From assembly GCF_003076475.1 (NCBI RefSeq), contig NZ_CP020919.1:3968001-4032000 (forward strand): 64,000 nt of DNA, read 5' to 3'. The number at the start of each line of letters is the position of its first letter. Within the stretch, counting starts at the first letter, position 1. This DNA is from Flavobacterium kingsejongi. Its GTDB lineage: Bacteria; Bacteroidota; Bacteroidia; Flavobacteriales; Flavobacteriaceae. Shown here piece after piece: positions 62,147 to 64,000 of this stretch. The notes under the pieces are model-generated. The model made no database searches, was not told the origin of the DNA, and worked only from the letters and a program-made list of their open reading frames with translations. Position numbers and translations under genes: made by a program.

Positions 62147-64000
62147 ATGAATAAATTTGAACAATTAGGATTGAATGAATCGCTTCTGATGGCGATAAAA
62201 GATCTAGGATTTGAGAATCCGTCGGAAGTACAGGAAAAAGCGATTCCCCTATTATTGGAGCAAAACACAGACATTGTAGCATTGGCGCAGACCGGTACAG
62301 GGAAAACTGCAGCGTTTGGTTTTCCACTGATTCAGAAAATTGATGCTAACAACAGAAACACACAGGCATTAATTTTATCACCAACACGCGAACTTTGTTT
62401 ACAAATCACAAATGAGATTAAACAATATTCAAAATACGTTAAGGGCTTAAACACTGTAGCAGTCTATGGTGGAGCAAGCATCACAGAACAGGCGCGTGAG
62501 GTAAAAAGAGGAGCACAAATTATTGTTGCTACTCCGGGGAGAATGCAAGACATGATCAACAGAGGACTGGTTAATATTACACAACTGGAATTCTGTATTC
62601 TTGACGAAGCAGATGAAATGCTGAACATGGGATTCTATGAGGATATCGTTTCCATTTTGTCTACTACTCCAGATGAGAAAAACACTTGGTTGTTTTCTGC
62701 AACAATGCCACAAGAGGTAGCAAGAATTGCAAAAGAGTTTATGCGCACACCGCAAGAAATTACGGTTGGGCATAAAAATGCTGGTTCTGCAACAGTTTCA
62801 CACGAATTTTACCTAGTAAACGCTCGTGACCGTTATGAAGCACTGAAACGTTTGGCCGATGCTAACCCGGATATTTTCTCCGTAGTTTTCTGTCGTACCA
62901 AAAGAGACACACAAGCTGTAGCGGAAAAATTGATCGAAGACGGGTATAATGCTGCTGCCTTGCACGGTGATTTATCACAAGCTCAAAGAGATGGTGTAAT
63001 GAAGTCATTCCGTGGTAGACAAATTCAGATGCTTGTTGCGACTGACGTTGCGGCAAGGGGAATTGATGTTGACAATATTACTCACGTAGTAAATTACCAA
63101 CTTCCTGATGAAATTGAAACGTACAACCACCGTTCTGGTAGAACAGGTCGTGCTGGTAAATTAGGAACTTCTATCGTAATTATCACGAAAAGTGAATTGC
63201 GTAAGATTTCTTCAATTGAGCGAATCATCAAACAAAAATTTGAAGAAAAAACAATCCCTTCCGGAATTGAAATCTGTGAAATACAGTTATTGCACTTAGC
63301 CAATAAAATTAAGGATGTAGAAGTAGATCACGAAATCGATAACTACCTTCCTGCTATCAATAATGTGCTTGAGGACTTAACGAAAGAGGAATTGATTAAG
63401 AAAATGGTATCTGTTGAGTTCAACAGATTTATCAACTATTACAAAAAAACAAGAGATCTTTCTTCTCAATCTGCTGGAGAAAGACGCGAAAGTGATGGTG
63501 CTCCAAGAGAGAACAACAATGGTGCGGTTCGTTATTTTGTAAATATTGGCTCAAGAGACAATTTTGACTGGATGTCTTTAAAAGACTACCTGAAAGAAAC
63601 ATTGGATCTTGGTCGTGATGACGTGTTTAAAGTGGATGTAAAAGAAGGATTCTCATTCTTCAATACTGATGCAGAGCACTCTGATAAAGTCATGGAAATC
63701 CTAAACAACGTACAATTAGAAGGAAGACGTATCAACGTTGAAATTTCTAAAAATGACGGTGGCGGAAGAAGAGACCATAATGGAAGAAGTTCTTCTGGAG
63801 GTTCCAGAGGTGGATTCAACCGTGGTGGTGGAGAAAGAAGCGGTGGTTTCGGATCCAGAAGCAGCAGTGCGCCAAGAGGTGACCGTGGCGGAAGCCGTGA
63901 AGGTGGCTTTGGCTCAAGATCATCCTCTGCCCCAAGAAATGAAGGCGGTTTCTCTGATAGATCTTCAAGAAGATCTGAAGGGTTTGGTGGATCTGCTCCA
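62147..64000 (+). CDS. DEAD-box RNA helicase with DbpA-like domain and RGG tail, 3' truncated
   Basis: 618 codons are visible and no stop is reached. Helicase core: AQTGTGKT (Walker A), PTRELCLQI, ATPGRM, ILDEADEML (DEAD), SATMP, then the second RecA domain ending HRSGRTGRAGKLG. A DbpA RNA-binding-like domain follows (about 460-540: YFVNIGSRDNFDWMSLKDYL, VEISKNDGG). The tail is rich in Gly, Arg and Ser with two copies of GGFGSRSSSAPR, an RNA-binding disordered region. It probably helps cold-stress or ribosome assembly RNA remodelling; the start ATG at 62147 gives the usual N-terminal MNKFEQLGL Q-motif region. Confidence 0.93.
   Translation, partial: MNKFEQLGLNESLLMAIKDLGFENPSEVQEKAIPLLLEQNTDIVALAQTGTGKTAAFGFPLIQKIDANNRNTQALILSPTRELCLQITNEIKQYSKYVKGLNTVAVYGGASITEQAREVKRGAQIIVATPGRMQDMINRGLVNITQLEFCILDEADEMLNMGFYEDIVSILSTTPDEKNTWLFSATMPQEVARIAKEFMRTPQEITVGHKNAGSATVSHEFYLVNARDRYEALKRLADANPDIFSVVFCRTKRDTQAVAEKLIEDGYNAAALHGDLSQAQRDGVMKSFRGRQIQMLVATDVAARGIDVDNITHVVNYQLPDEIETYNHRSGRTGRAGKLGTSIVIITKSELRKISSIERIIKQKFEEKTIPSGIEICEIQLLHLANKIKDVEVDHEIDNYLPAINNVLEDLTKEELIKKMVSVEFNRFINYYKKTRDLSSQSAGERRESDGAPRENNNGAVRYFVNIGSRDNFDWMSLKDYLKETLDLGRDDVFKVDVKEGFSFFNTDAEHSDKVMEILNNVQLEGRRINVEISKNDGGGRRDHNGRSSSGGSRGGFNRGGGERSGGFGSRSSSAPRGDRGGSREGGFGSRSSSAPRNEGGFSDRSSRRSEGFGGSAP
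63796..64000 (+). repeat. Gly/Arg/Ser-rich (RGG) low-complexity repeats in the helicase tail
   Basis: The segment encodes GGSRGG, GGFNRGGGERSGG and two near-identical units GGFGSRSSSAPR (starting about 63844 and 63904), with matching DNA repeats such as GGTTTCGGATCCAGAAG and GGCTTTGGCTCAAGATC. It is typical of helicase tails and could vary in copy number. Confidence 0.7.

Noticed and set aside
1..64000. Insertion sequences, prophage genes, CRISPR arrays or restriction-modification genes
   Set aside because: None was seen: no transposase or integrase motifs, no regularly spaced repeats, and gene content is core metabolism, regulation and stress response.

Overview
The window looks like chromosomal DNA of a Flavobacterium-type member of the Bacteroidetes. 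The base composition is AT-rich. Several promoters fit the Bacteroidetes form (TTG near -33, TAnnTTTG near -7). Hallmark families are present: a TonB-dependent receptor paired with a DUF4249 lipoprotein, a type IX secretion C-terminal sorting domain, a fused E1 alpha/beta 2-oxoacid dehydrogenase, a LETM1-related protein and RGG-tailed DEAD-box helicase. No insertion sequence, prophage, CRISPR array or rRNA was seen; one tRNA (Tyr) is present. Most of the window is conserved core-genome content.

Layout. 1-8.4 kb: end of a HAD phosphatase, a DUF2911 protein, a TonB receptor/DUF4249 pair divergent from a LytS/LytTR two-component system whose kinase gene is frameshifted, then a DsbA-like oxidoreductase, a TauE/SafE permease and a small orphan. 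8.5-25.4 kb: an MBL-fold/rhodanese sulfur enzyme, a TlpA-like thioredoxin lipoprotein, tRNA-Tyr, SIMPL protein, rhomboid protease, acyltransferase, a PLP enzyme, a two-gene cassette of unknown function, an exported peptide deformylase, GlmM, AcpH, a CLC chloride protein, UvrA and a LOG protein. 25.4-36.4 kb: a T9SS-exported endonuclease, a large M1-like protein fused to a probable outer-membrane barrel, the fused E1 enzyme, and an AraC/DUF779/aldehyde dehydrogenase group. 36.5-44.6 kb: a fatty-acid beta-oxidation block (acyl-CoA ligase, MarR regulator, FadN-like, FadA-like and FadE-like enzymes) with a 26-bp perfect palindrome in front of the MarR gene.

44.6-61.4 kb is a dense stress and redox neighbourhood: an lmo0937-type membrane peptide, DUF4142 lipoprotein, YihY/BrkB protein, CHASE3/PAS histidine kinase with a (frameshifted) single-domain response regulator, AraC-type regulator, LETM1-related protein, carbonic anhydrase with a SulP transporter, Dps divergent from OxyR, a CDF metal transporter, a DUF892 ferritin-like protein, a large KatE-type catalase, a GS39-like SDR and a YtxH-like protein. 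The last 2.6 kb hold an RdgB-type NTP pyrophosphatase and a DEAD-box helicase cut by the window end.

The points most worth checking are the two single-base frameshifts in signalling genes (both next to G/C homopolymers), the helically phased GTTG repeats between the TonB/DUF4249 operon and the LytS/LytTR genes, the MarR palindrome, the exported but catalytically intact peptide deformylase, the M1-like/barrel fusion without a zinc motif, and the unassigned two-gene cassette at 15.9-16.8 kb. I did not find a clear multi-gene defence system.
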